21,729 nt of DNA from Actinomycetes bacterium (GCA_021796905.1 JAKABK010000003.1:1-21729); one strand, 5' to 3'. Shown: positions 1-7,464, numbered from the stretch's first letter. A program made the numbers and translations. The notes: a model not told the origin generated them from the letters alone.

Positions 1-352
1 ATCACCCTGCCATGCAGCCCTACGCGGGGGATCTCCCAAGTGCACCGGCCGCACGTTGGGGTTTCGCGGTCGTTGGTGTCGAAGGCGGGTCTTGTCTCCC
101 TATTTGCCCTACGCCGCCCTACCGCAGCGTAGGGCAGTGCCGTGCTCACCGAGACGGGCGAAAGCTCTGGCGTGACGCAGTTGGTTCGGGCCCGGGGGAT
201 CTGTCCTCGCCGGTGCCAACAAAGCCGCGACTCGGTCCACTGATGTCAGCGGCGTGATTGGCTGAGCATTGGCGCTGGAAGTTCGGCAAGCGCTCTTTGC
301 TCGACATCCGCGGTCGTCGGCGACAGTGGGGTGGCGTGCGGCGAGGATGGCG
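1..352. other. Unassigned segment at the window edge, no credible gene
   Basis: I see no convincing gene here. The open frames on both strands have compositions typical of chance frames in GC-rich DNA and match no family I know. The only structured element is the inverted repeat at 105-136. The segment lies just beyond the 3' end of the decayed selenium-binding-protein pseudogene and probably belongs to the same degraded accessory region. Confidence 0.5.
105..136. repeat. Perfect 10-bp inverted repeat with 12-nt loop
   Basis: TGCCCTACGC at 105-114 is the exact reverse complement of GCGTAGGGCA at 127-136, with 12 nt between. No T-run follows on either strand, so it is not a classical intrinsic terminator. 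It could be an actinobacterial-type terminator without a U-tract, a recombination or attachment site remnant, or a binding site. The arms are directly visible; the role is unknown. Confidence 0.55.
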
Positions 353-1225
353 TCAGCGATAGCAGTAGGAGCCGGACGACGCGTCGCCTCCCTGCAGGCG
401 CACCTGATGGACCCGCCGGCGAGCGGCTCGTCCGGGGAGGCGGGTGCGCGGCTCGTCGGACGAACCCACCGAGGTGCAACGAGCCGACCTCGACGGGGGT
501 GGTCGGGTCCGAGACCACGTACTGCTCGAGCTCGCCGGTCCCCCGGCACGACACGTGGAGCATCTGGTCGTCCACGGAGAGGCGATGTCGGTGATCAGCG
601 GCGGGACGGCCCCGAAGGGGACGAGAGCCGGGGGAAGGTCCGCAGCGTCTGCGGGTTCGGCGGGGACGGTGATGACCTTGTCCGCCTTCGACTCCGACCC
701 GTCGCGGTACCACCGCCGCACCGAGGCGGACAGGTCCGCAGTCGAGACCACCACTCCGACGAACCCCCAGGTGGCATCCGGGTCGTGCGAAGGTCGCAGC
801 TCGAGGACCATCTGGTGCTCAGATCAGAGCCCAGATCGACGCTTTCCAGGTGTCGCCCCGCGGCGAGATCCCAGAAGTGCAGGGTGTGGCCGTAGCGCTG
901 GGAGAGCAGCAGCTCGGGCACCACGCCGTCTTCGATCATTGACGGGGTGCCCCACTCGCTCGTGATGAGGGTGTTCTGGTTGAGGTGCCACCAGGCGTCG
1001 TAGGCGAGGAACTGCGGGTCCCGGTCGGTCTCCCAGGCGCGCAGCCCATCGAAGGTGTTGTGGTCGAGCAGGGCGATCCCGCCGGGCCCGTCGGCGCCGT
1101 CGGCGCCGCCGAGGCAGGTGAAGCTCCACACCCCGGGACGGCACGCCCGCGAACCGGCCGTAATCGGCCGCCTCCTCATCGGTCAGGAGCTCACCAGGCA
1201 CCGCCCCACGACGTAGGGCGATCAC
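353..1225 (-). pseudogene. Selenium-binding protein 56 / methanethiol oxidase pseudogene
   Basis: The intact family oxidises methanethiol to formaldehyde, H2S and H2O2 using a beta-propeller fold. Reading 1225 to 353 on the minus strand, family segments appear in order but in different frames. A GGADGADGPGGIALLDHNTF/AYDAWWHLNQN/SEWGTPSMIEDG block lies at about 1131-820, then ELRPSHDPDATWGFVGVV through GAVPPLITDI at 811-583. LSVDDQMLHVSCRGTGELEQY to VRRAAHP follows at about 581-444, and the C-terminal QVRLQGGDASSGSYC at 412-353 ends at the normal terminus. Frame changes lie near 1140, 819, 583 and 430. Roughly 60-70 codons are missing between VRRAAHP and the terminal block, and the N-terminal part with the CSSC region is absent. 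The alignment relies on my memory of the family. Local sequencing error could explain single shifts but not the deletion. Confidence 0.85.
1090..1107. repeat. Two-copy 9-bp tandem duplication
   Basis: GTCGGCGCC is repeated exactly at 1090-1098 and 1099-1107. On the minus strand it encodes the GADGADG stretch of the selenium-binding-protein pseudogene. It is one of several exact 9-bp duplications in the window. Confidence 0.7.
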
Positions 1226-1409
1226 CTCCGGCCCGGAGGCCGTAGCCTCAGCGTGACCTCTCGTTCCATCGTTCCTTTGTTCCCGGAGGACCGTGACGGC
1301 GGCCTCGGCGACCGGCGGCTCTCAGCAGTGCTTCGCGGTGAGAAGACGGCGATGAGCGGGTGGGCCGAGGCCGCCCGATCAAGACGAGCTCTGCACATCG
1401 GCCGAGCGG

Positions 1410-1415
1410 TACGCT
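1410..1415 (+). promoter_or_regulatory. Candidate -10 element TACGCT of a leaderless start
   Basis: TACGCT fits the actinobacterial TANNNT -10 consensus. It ends 8 nt before the ATG at 1424, which has no Shine-Dalgarno sequence. Transcription would begin at or next to the start codon. No clear -35 box is visible. Confidence 0.5.
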
Positions 1416-1423
1416 GACTACCA

Positions 1424-1633
1424 ATGGCGCTGCCGCGTGCCAAGACCGCCGAGGAAGTGATCGAGCGCATGCGCCGCGCCGCGCCATCGACTCCCGACGA
1501 CGTGACGATCTTGTGGGACGGGCGACGGCTCGACTCGCGAGAGGCCGTGATGGAGTGGCTGGCAGAGGTCGACGCCAAGCGTGCTGAGCAAGCCGCCAGC
1601 GCCGATGCCCCGGCCCGACGGTCCAGGTCATGA
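1424..1633 (+). CDS. Small protein, partner of the downstream nucleotidyltransferase
   Basis: This 69-residue acidic/basic helical-looking protein is not a family I can name with confidence. Residues about 9-52 carry a regular pattern (EEVIERMRRAA, DVTILWDGRRL, REAVMEWLAEVD) suggesting helix, strand, helix, and the tail from about 57 is basic and likely disordered. Its ATG follows a TACGCT box by 8 nt, so it is probably leaderless and first in its transcript. Its 3' end overlaps the next gene by about 50 nt in another frame, a strong sign of translational coupling. A small protein overlapping a nucleotidyltransferase-fold gene is the usual layout of MNT/AbiE-like toxin-antitoxin pairs, so an antitoxin role is possible. 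That is inference from context. The reading frame is intact, unlike both neighbouring pseudogenes. Confidence 0.6.
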   Translation: MALPRAKTAEEVIERMRRAAPSTPDDVTILWDGRRLDSREAVMEWLAEVDAKRAEQAASADAPARRSRS

Positions 1634-2156
1634 CCTCCGGCGCCTGATCGACGTCCTCGACCGCCACGGCGTCGAGTACCTCCTGGTCGGGGGAGCAGCC
1701 GCGACGGCGCATGGCGCCGAGCGGCCGACCGACGACGCCGACTTTCTGGTACGCCGGGTCCGGGACAACCTGGATCGCCTCGCCGCCGCCCTCCGGGAGC
1801 TGAACGCTCGCCTTCGCGTTGGCGGGATGATCGACGCCGAAGCGCGCCTGTTGCCCGTGCAGCTCGACACCTTGGCGCTGGAGGCGGCCAGCATGTCGAC
1901 ATGGATGACCGACACTGGCCCCTTCGATGTGCTTGCCGGCCTGGAAGCCCCCGACGGTCGGTTGGTGCCCTACGAGGAGTTGGTCGAGCGGGCGGTCGTC
2001 TTCCAAGGTGGCGGGTTCCTCATCCGCACCGCCGCTCTGGACGACATCATCGACGCCAAAGAGCGGCCCGCCGGCCAAAGGACCGCGAGGCACTACCCGA
2101 GCTGCGTGAGATATGTGAGAGAGCGCCGCGAGCCGCCGGATACATCCGGAACGTAG
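1581..2156 (+). CDS. Nucleotidyltransferase-fold protein (AbiEii/DUF6036-like), C-terminus frameshifted
   Basis: Residues about 18-60 show the nucleotidyltransferase signature: LIDVLDRHGVEYLLVGGAA, then ERPTDDADFLV supplying the paired acidic metal ligands. PYEELVERAV and IRTAALDDIIDAKE follow, as in AbiEii/DUF6036-type proteins that transfer nucleotides to RNA or protein targets. The start is GTG 1581 or ATG 1605; both lie inside the preceding gene. The usual ending (about RRPKDREALPELREICER) is present but in the next frame, from about 2069. The frame therefore breaks near 2064-2069 by one missing base, and the annotated tail to 2156 is foreign sequence. The core is whole, so the protein might still fold, but I regard it as an early-stage pseudogene or a base-call error. 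A toxin role is inferred from fold and pairing only. Confidence 0.65.
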   Translation: MLSKPPAPMPRPDGPGHDLRRLIDVLDRHGVEYLLVGGAAATAHGAERPTDDADFLVRRVRDNLDRLAAALRELNARLRVGGMIDAEARLLPVQLDTLALEAASMSTWMTDTGPFDVLAGLEAPDGRLVPYEELVERAVVFQGGGFLIRTAALDDIIDAKERPAGQRTARHYPSCVRYVRERREPPDTSGT

Positions 2157-2950
2157 GCGCGACGGCCACGGCCCAAGCTGATCAGCTGAGCGTCGGGGCT
2201 TCGCGCTCGGCGTCGATCAGGATGTTCTCGGGCGCTGCGAGGGCTCGGCGGTGGGCGGCCGGCGCCTGGCCGGTGACGCGGGCGCGGCTGGCCGGGGTCC
2301 CGAGCGCGACGTCGGGACCGAGCAGGCTGTCGCCCTCTACCCGGTGCACGACTCGGTAGAGCGCGACTTGCGCAACGTTCGTCGCCCAGGTCCGCCTCGC
2401 CTCCGGGTCCGTCGGTGGCGGCCTCGGCGAGGACGGCCCCGGCGTCCAACCCGGCTGCTTCGACCGCCTGGGCGGCGGCCGTCACCCGCCAATCCTCCGG
2501 GCCGGACAGGACCCCCCGTGGGGAGCCATCGCCGTGGCCAGGCGGGCGCGCAGCTCCTCGGCGGCGCCGGTGCGGTAGCGCTCCGCCACGAGCCCCGGGT
2601 CGGTTCTGGCGGCCCGGGCCCACTCGCTCGCCGACACCGGCTCGTCGCGGGCCAGCACCGGTTCTGAAGACCTCCCGGGCGCTGCGGACGGGGTGGTAGC
2701 CGGCGGGCTCTTCCTCGACCTGGTCGGTGACCACGTGGGCGACGCTGTGCTCCCTCGCCCGGCTCATCGCCACGTACAGGTACCAGCGGGTGTCGCCGGG
2801 CTTGACGAGGACCTCGGCGCGCTCGACGGTGCGCCCCTGCGCTGCGTGGCCGGTGTCCGCGTAGGTGGGCTCGACGTCTTTGGCCACGTAGCTCGCCGGA
2901 AGGCGCGCCCGGTCGGCCCGCTCGAGGTGGTCGAGGCTGAGCGACCCGTC

Positions 2951-2986
2951 GGCCCCGACGGCCCCGACGGCCCCGACGGCTTCGAC
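2951..2986. repeat. 9-bp tandem repeat, three exact copies plus one diverged
   Basis: GGCCCCGAC occurs at 2951-2959, 2960-2968 and 2969-2977, followed by GGCTTCGAC. On the minus strand it reads as a Val-Gly-Ala repeat in the MobF pseudogene. Exact copies inside a dead gene suggest recent replication slippage. Confidence 0.75.
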
Positions 2987-3376
2987 CCGCCAACGGTCGT
3001 GGTTGCGCACGTGCGCGTTCGGACCGCCGTTGCGCCGGGTGGCGACCAGGCGCTCGTTGCGCCGGGTGGTCACCACGTCGCCCACCCCGGCGAGCGTCCC
3101 GTCGTGTAGGCCCACCCCTCGGCGGCGACTTCGCCGGCGTCGATGCGAGCGGAGCGGGCCAGGTGGTCGAGCTGGCGGACCGTGGTGTTGTCCGAGGCGA
3201 CCATCACGGTCGCCTCGTGTCCGGCGGGCGAGTCCTACCAGGAGGCGAAGACCTCCTCGACGGCGACCGCGTCGTGGGAGCCGACGATGCGGTCATGCGC
3301 GAGGTAGGCGTCGAGGTCTGTCGCCCCGGTGCAGGCAGAGGGTGGCTTCGGCCTCCCAGGCGTGGTTGAACCGACG

Positions 3377-3402
3377 CAGCTCGGACAGCTCGGACAGCTC
3401 GG
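3377..3402. repeat. 9-bp tandem repeat, nearly three copies
   Basis: CAGCTCGGA is present at 3377-3385 and 3386-3394, with eight matching bases of a third copy at 3395-3402. On the minus strand it encodes Ser-Glu-Leu repeats just before the RRFNHAWE motif of the MobF pseudogene, where the family usually has a single such unit. Confidence 0.7.
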
Positions 3403-4169
3403 GCGAGCCGGCTGCGTCGGCCACCAGCGCGAGGCCGCCGCCGGCGCCGACCGCCTCGAGATGGCGGGGGTCCCCGATCAGGCGCACCATCGCCCCGGCC
3501 TGGTCGGTCCCGAGGCCCTCGAGGCGGCTTCCGGCCTCACCCGGCCCGCCGACGCCTGGCGAGCTTCGAGCTCGTCGCGCATCGCCGCGATCGCCTGGGC
3601 CTGCTCGTCGGCCTGCGCGCCGAGCACCCGGGCCTTTCCCGACGCCTTGTCCAGGCGGCCTCGGGCCTCGCCCCGCCGGGCGAGCAGCCCTTCTCGGGCG
3701 GCACTGTCGGCCCGCCCGGCGGTCGCCTCGGCGGCTTCGGCCTGCGCCGGCGGACCTGGGGCGGGCGGCCCGGCCCCGGGTGCTCGCCCACCGGCGCGAC
3801 CCGTTCCGCCGCCAGCGCCTCGCGTTCCTGGTCGCCCGGGCGGCGCAGGCCCCGCCGGGAGAGGGCCTCGTCGATCGCCACCAGGCGCCCCGCTGCCCCC
3901 TCCTGCGCCGCGGCTCCCTGCCAGGCGGCGCGCAGCGCCGGGCCGCCATCGGGGCGGTGCCCGGCGAGTCGGGACCGCGCCATCGCCCGATCCCGCCCGG
4001 TGTCGACGATCGGGTAGGGCTGCGGCAGATGACCTGCGGCCGACCTCCCACCCCTTTTCGGGCCCCCGTTTCGTGCCCGCCGCGTGCCCGTATCAAGAGG
4101 AATGACAGGTCGGACGCGGTGGAGGGCGGTCAAGAGGCCGGCGTCAAATCTGCGATCTGAGCTGGAGGT

Positions 4170-5033
4170 GTGCGCCCAACGGCCGGTGGCGCCGACATCA
4201 GTCAGGCGTCTCCGGCGACGTTCGCTACGCTGGTAGCTGTCTCTTCCTCCCGGAGCCGCATCGCCGTCTGGTTGGGTCCGCCCGTCGCTCTGGTCGCCGC
4301 CGTCGTGGTGGCGGTGGCCCTCACCTCGGGTGCCGGAACCCACGCTGCACGCTCGGAGCGCGCTGCCCGGCGCACGAGCGTCCCGACCTCGTCGACGAGC
4401 ACCACCACCAGCACCACCACCAGCACCACCAGCACCACGAGCACCACCAGCAGCACCACCACGACCAGCGTCCCGGCACCCTCGGCCCTGCCCCCTCCCG
4501 GGACCGGATCGCTCCCGCAGACCACGGCCCTGCCCTCGGCGTCGACCCCGGCGTTCCACGCAGAGATGGCCGCCTTGTGGGCCGGGATCCGCAGCGGAGA
4601 CGTCGGGGCCGCGATGGCGGCCTTCCTGCCGGTCTCCGCCTACGACCAGGTGAAGGCCTACGGAGACGACGCCAGCGACTGGGCCGACCGGCTGGTCGCC
4701 CACTTCCGCCTCGACCTGCGCGCCGCGCACGACGCGCTCGGTCCCTCGCCGGCCGACGCCCGCCTGGTGGAAGTGGTGGTGCCCGGCGCCCTCGTCCACT
4801 GGGTCCAGCCGGGGGACTGCTACAACCGTCTCGGCTACTGGAACGTCCCGGGCTCGCGGATCGTCTACGAGGAGGGAGGCGAGGAGCGTTCGATCGGGAT
4901 CGCCTCCATGGACTCCTGGAGGGGGTACTGGTTCGTGGTGCACCTCGGCTCGGAGGTCCCTCCACCCGACCAGGGGGTGGTCGACGACCCTTCGGTCGGG
5001 ATCGGCAGCTTCGGTCCGCCAGGGGGCTGCTGA
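4170..5033 (+). CDS. Membrane-anchored exported protein with Ser/Thr stalk
   Basis: The 287-residue protein has a hydrophobic segment at about 31-53 (a type II anchor or uncleaved signal), a low-complexity Thr/Ser linker at about 72-126, and a C-terminal domain from about 128. That domain contains WAGIRSGD, AYDQVKAYGDDASDWADRLVAHFRLDL, GDCYNRLGYWNVPGSRIVY, ERSIGIASMDSWRGYWFVVHLG and a final Cys. I recall similar uncharacterised extracytoplasmic domains in actinobacteria but know no function. Two Cys in the domain could form a disulfide. The start is uncertain: GTG 4170 has GGAGG only one base upstream, which is too close. An in-frame TTG at 4272 would put the hydrophobic segment right at the N-terminus, and TACGCT at 4226-4231 could be its -10. 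It is the first intact gene after the degraded segment, and the downstream GT-C-like gene may share its envelope context. Confidence 0.75.
   Translation: MRPTAGGADISQASPATFATLVAVSSSRSRIAVWLGPPVALVAAVVVAVALTSGAGTHAARSERAARRTSVPTSSTSTTTSTTTSTTSTTSTTSSTTTTSVPAPSALPPPGTGSLPQTTALPSASTPAFHAEMAALWAGIRSGDVGAAMAAFLPVSAYDQVKAYGDDASDWADRLVAHFRLDLRAAHDALGPSPADARLVEVVVPGALVHWVQPGDCYNRLGYWNVPGSRIVYEEGGEERSIGIASMDSWRGYWFVVHLGSEVPPPDQGVVDDPSVGIGSFGPPGGC
4398..4468 (+). repeat. AGC/ACC codon microsatellite encoding the Ser/Thr stalk
   Basis: Irregular 9- and 12-bp units of AGC(ACC)2-3 run through this stretch and encode STTTSTTTSTTSTTSTTS from residue 77. The encoded low-complexity linker is typical of stalks that cross the actinobacterial cell wall and can be O-glycosylated. 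Copy number is likely to vary between strains. Confidence 0.8.
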
Positions 5034-5053
5034 GCTGCAGCCGAGCACCGAGC

Positions 5054-5059
5054 TAGCCT
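5054..5059 (+). promoter_or_regulatory. Candidate -10 element TAGCCT before the leader ORF
   Basis: TAGCCT ends 7 nt before the GTG at 5067, the spacing expected if transcription starts on that GTG. The same geometry appears at 8790 and 16567. No convincing -35 box is visible. Confidence 0.5.
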
Positions 5060-5066
5060 CTCGGGC

Positions 5067-5114
5067 GTGGCGGGCCAGACCTCCGGGGTGCCCAGCCGCC
5101 GGTCGGCTCCTTGA
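5067..5114 (+). CDS. Putative 15-codon leader ORF overlapping the next gene
   Basis: GTG 5067 opens a 15-codon frame (MAGQTSGVPSRRSAP) ending at TGA 5112-5114. That stop overlaps the TTG start (5111-5113) of the large membrane protein as TTGA. A TANNNT box lies 7 nt upstream and no Shine-Dalgarno precedes the TTG. A leaderless ribosome reading the leader peptide and re-initiating would explain how the TTG is used. The peptide is short and its translation is unproven. Confidence 0.4.
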   Translation: MAGQTSGVPSRRSAP

Positions 5115-6931
5115 CCGACGCGAGCCGTAGCCGCCGGGCTCTCCCCGTAGCCGCGGCGGTCGGCCTCTACGCGCTGTGCTCGTGGGTGATCGCCCTTCCC
5201 CTCGGGCTGACCCCCCGCTACCAGCTACCCACCTGCGCGTGTGCCGACGTGGCCCAGGAGGTGTGGTGGCTGGCGGTCGCAGCCCACGCCCCCTTCGCCC
5301 TGCACACCGCTGCGATCGACGTCCCCCGGGGCGTGAGCCTGCTCGACAACGCCAGCTTCCCGCTGCTCGGCGCCCTGCTCTCCCCGCTCACCGCGACGCT
5401 CGGCCCGGTCGCGTCGTTGGCGGTGCTGCTCCGCCTGGCGTTCCTCACCTCGGCAGGCGCCGCCTACTGGGTCCTGCACCGGCTCCGGGGCCCCGGGATC
5501 GGGCCGGTGGTCGGCGGTCTGGTCTACGCCTTCTTCCCCTACATGACCCACCAGGGGGCGAGCCACGTGTTCCTGGCGTTCGGTCCCCTGCCCCCCCTGA
5601 TGCTCGGGCTCGTGTACCGCCAGATCCTCCCCCGGGAGCCCGGAGCGGGACGGGCATGGGCGAGAGGGGTGGCGCTCGGGCTGCTCGCCGCCGCCCAGTT
5701 CTTCGTCGACAGCGAGGTCCTGGTGCTGACCGCGGTGGTCGCCGTCGTCACCCTCGCCATCCTGGCTCTCCGGCAGGTCCGGCCCGGAGCGGGGACAGCG
5801 ACGCCGCCGCAAGGTCTCGGCGCACTCCGTGCGCCGGCGCGCCGTCTCGGAACGCTCCTCGGGTCCGCGGCGACGGTGGCGGTACCGATCCTCGCGTTGC
5901 CGGTGTGGGAGACCCTCACCGGACCGGGCCGCCTGGTGGGCTCCACCCAACCGACCCCCGAGACCGTCGGGCTGCTCGGGAGCCTCCTGCCCGGTGACAG
6001 GGCGATCGTCGCCGGCGCCTGGGCGCCGTGGCGGGTCGCTGCCGGCCAGTACCTCGGGCACAGCTCCTATGTCGGACCCGTGCTGGTCGCGGTCTGCGTC
6101 GTGGTGGCCGTCCGGGCCTGGAGGTCCGACCCGTTCGTGCGGGCGTCGGCGGTCCTCACCGCCGCCTCATGGGTGCTCCAGCTCGGCGGGCACCTCGCGC
6201 TCGGAGCCCGACCGACCTCGGTACCGTTGCCCTTCGAGCTGCTCGCCCACCTACCCGTGCTCGAGGACATCATCCCCAGTCGCTTCGGCCAGTTCGTCGG
6301 TCTCGGCGTCGCGGCATTGGTGGCGGTAGCGGTCGAGGGGATCGTCAGCGGGTGGCGGGCCGGTGCGAAGCGACGGGCGGTCGCCGGCGCGGTCGTCGTA
6401 TTGGTGGGGATCGTCCTCGCAGCCCCCGACCAGGGCTTCGGGGCCCACGGCGTCGGCCCGGCCCGGCTCTTCGCCACCGCCCCCGTCGGTCGCATCAGCA
6501 CCGCGCCCGCAGGGCTGGTCCCGCGGGGGGCGGTCGTGCTCGCCTACCCGGTGCCGGCCTTCCCCGACGACCAGGCGATGTTGTGGCAGGCCGTGGACCG
6601 GCTCCGCTTCCGCCTGGTCGGCGGGTACGCGATCCGCCCGGGGCCCGGTCGGCGCACCGACCGGGCCCCGCTGCTCCCGGCTCCCGAGGCGCTCCCCCGA
6701 GCCCTGGTCGCGGCCCACGTCCGGGCGACGACCCTGACGCCGGGGTCGGAGGACTGGGACCGGGCGGTCCGCGCGCTCCCCGCGTTCGTGGCGCGCCACC
6801 GGGTCGGGGCGGTGCTCGTCGAGCAGGGGGTTGCCGGCTCGGGGGCGGTCGACGCCCTGTTGCGCTCCACCCTCGGCGCTCCTGCCTACCGGCGTGGCGC
6901 GCTGGCGGTCTGGGTCACCGCTGGGCGCTGA
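5111..6931 (+). CDS. GT-C-like integral membrane glycosyltransferase
   Basis: This 606-residue polytopic protein has about 10-12 predicted membrane segments between residues 11 and about 450, then an extracytoplasmic C-terminal domain of about 150 residues. After the first helix comes a loop with CACADVAQEVWW (Asp46, Glu50) followed by DVPRGVSLLDNASFPLLG. This arrangement resembles GT-C enzymes, which place a catalytic acid in the first external loop and use polyprenyl-phosphate sugars. Further family-like blocks are GGLVYAFFPYMTHQGASHVFLAFGPLPPLML and the late VLAYPVPAFPDDQAMLWQAVDRLRFRLVGGYA. The start is TTG 5111, overlapping the leader ORF stop. Donor and acceptor cannot be read from sequence. 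A GtrA flippase-like gene and a DPM1-like GT2 lie 2-3 kb away and could supply its lipid-linked sugar. A non-enzymatic relative of the family cannot be excluded. Confidence 0.75.
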   Translation: MTDASRSRRALPVAAAVGLYALCSWVIALPLGLTPRYQLPTCACADVAQEVWWLAVAAHAPFALHTAAIDVPRGVSLLDNASFPLLGALLSPLTATLGPVASLAVLLRLAFLTSAGAAYWVLHRLRGPGIGPVVGGLVYAFFPYMTHQGASHVFLAFGPLPPLMLGLVYRQILPREPGAGRAWARGVALGLLAAAQFFVDSEVLVLTAVVAVVTLAILALRQVRPGAGTATPPQGLGALRAPARRLGTLLGSAATVAVPILALPVWETLTGPGRLVGSTQPTPETVGLLGSLLPGDRAIVAGAWAPWRVAAGQYLGHSSYVGPVLVAVCVVVAVRAWRSDPFVRASAVLTAASWVLQLGGHLALGARPTSVPLPFELLAHLPVLEDIIPSRFGQFVGLGVAALVAVAVEGIVSGWRAGAKRRAVAGAVVVLVGIVLAAPDQGFGAHGVGPARLFATAPVGRISTAPAGLVPRGAVVLAYPVPAFPDDQAMLWQAVDRLRFRLVGGYAIRPGPGRRTDRAPLLPAPEALPRALVAAHVRATTLTPGSEDWDRAVRALPAFVARHRVGAVLVEQGVAGSGAVDALLRSTLGAPAYRRGALAVWVTAGR

Positions 6932-6947
6932 GGTCCGCCGGCTTGGT

Positions 6948-6992
6948 CGCCGCCGGCCCGGTCAGGCCCGGCCCGGTCAGACCCGGCCGGTC
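6948..6992. repeat. GC-rich direct repeats between convergent genes
   Basis: The short gap between the GT-C-like gene and the chorismate mutase stop contains repeated GCCCGGTCAG-type units followed by a diverged CCGGCCGGTCA copy. It may act as a bidirectional transcription end. No intrinsic terminator with a T-run is visible. Confidence 0.4.
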
Positions 6993-7371
6993 AACCTGGG
7001 CTCGTCGGAGGCGCCGGCGTCCCCACCACCGACTCCGCGGGGTCGGGGTCGGGGCCGAGCTGCTCGACCTCGAGGAGGGTGAAGCCGTCGATGATGGTGC
7101 GCAGCACCTGTTTGGCGACCCGGGGGTCCGCGCCCTTGTCCTCGGCGGTCGCGGCGATGGCCGCGAGCATCTCGTCCTCCCGGTGCCGGTCGACCACCCC
7201 GAGGTGGTGGTCGCGTTTGTAGGCGACGACCCGCCCGACGAGCCGCTGGCGGCGCGCCAGCAGCTCCACCAGCTCGACGTCGACCCGGTCGATGTCGCGG
7301 CGGATCGCCTCCAGGCCGTTCACGCCGTCGCTGCCCGTGTCCTCCCCATCGCCATCGGTCACGGGGGTCAT
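6991..7371 (-). CDS. Chorismate mutase, AroQ class
   Basis: The enzyme converts chorismate to prephenate, the first step to phenylalanine and tyrosine, in the cytosol. The 126-residue product has a disordered start of about 17 residues, then the three-helix AroQ pattern. IRRDIDRVDVELVELLARRQRLVGRVVAYKR supplies the N-terminal Arg, the second Arg and the Lys. VVDRHREDEML gives the Asp-Arg-Glu trio, and the last helix is AKQVLRTIIDGFTLLEVEQL. The position of the E. coli-type Gln88 seems to be Glu here, a change known in other AroQ enzymes; this is my alignment by eye. The start is ATG 7371 or GTG 7362. It diverges from citrate synthase with about 90 bp between them. The proline-rich tail after EQL is likely disordered. 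It stands alone, so it is a monofunctional enzyme. Confidence 0.85.
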   Translation of the reverse strand: MTPVTDGDGEDTGSDGVNGLEAIRRDIDRVDVELVELLARRQRLVGRVVAYKRDHHLGVVDRHREDEMLAAIAATAEDKGADPRVAKQVLRTIIDGFTLLEVEQLGPDPDPAESVVGTPAPPTSPG

Positions 7372-7416
7372 CGTAGATGGAGACGAGCCCAGCGGTCGGT
7401 GCGCCCGGGGCAGGGG

Positions 7417-7422
7417 TACGAT
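7417..7422 (+). promoter_or_regulatory. Candidate -10 element TACGAT for citrate synthase
   Basis: TACGAT lies 42 nt before the GTG at 7465, giving an estimated leader of about 35 nt. A purine-rich Shine-Dalgarno tract (AGAGGGGGAG, 7453-7462) precedes the start. This gene therefore looks conventionally led, in contrast with the leaderless neighbours. Confidence 0.45.
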
Positions 7423-7464
7423 GCTCGGAGTTCCAACCATCGACTCTCGCCCAGAGGGGGAGCT

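Larger units (their letters stand above)
2182..4030 (-). pseudogene. MobF-type relaxase/RecD-like helicase pseudogene (conjugative element relic)
   Basis: Intact MobF proteins nick and unwind plasmid or ICE DNA for transfer. Reading 4030 to 2182 on the minus strand, the first part is an alanine/arginine-rich coiled-coil-like stretch (about 4030-3560) split by a frameshift near 3790. Helicase motifs follow: GAMVRLIGDPRHLEAVGAGG, RRFNHAWEAEA, a frameshift near 3320, AYLAHDRIVG, an in-frame TAG at 3237-3235 after ASW, and VMVASDNTTVR. Next come HDGTLAGVGDVVTTRRN, VRNHDRWRV, LPASYVAKDVEPTYADTGHAAQGRTV and LYVAMSRARE, the last being the RecD-like motifs V/VI. The frame breaks again near 2665 and 2520, yet a coding-like tail runs to a stop at 2184-2182. 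The relaxase domain and Walker A are missing. Coiled coil ahead of the helicase is atypical and suggests a deletion fusion. Confidence 0.8.

Noticed and set aside
12..257. 81-codon plus frame at the window start
   Set aside because: No upstream start signals, no motifs, and it runs through the 105-136 inverted repeat.
3003..4160. 385-codon plus-strand frame over the relaxase pseudogene
   Set aside because: Arg/Pro/Ser-rich shadow sequence without motifs. The minus strand carries the recognisable helicase fragments.
4030..4169. Attachment site or tRNA end at the boundary of the decayed segment
   Set aside because: No tRNA fold is visible and I find no matching direct repeat at the left end of the window.
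4398..4468. CRISPR-like repeat array
   Set aside because: The units are 9-12 bp codon repeats with no spacers and lie in frame inside a gene.
3537..5048. 503-codon minus frame joining the relaxase relic with the region antisense to the exported protein
   Set aside because: Only its end (about 4030-3790) looks like real coding sequence. The rest is antisense to an intact plus-strand gene.
7355..7380. Leaderless promoter for chorismate mutase
   Set aside because: The only TANNNT string overlaps the ATG itself, so it cannot serve that start; a GTG at 7362 would be needed and the case is too weak to list.
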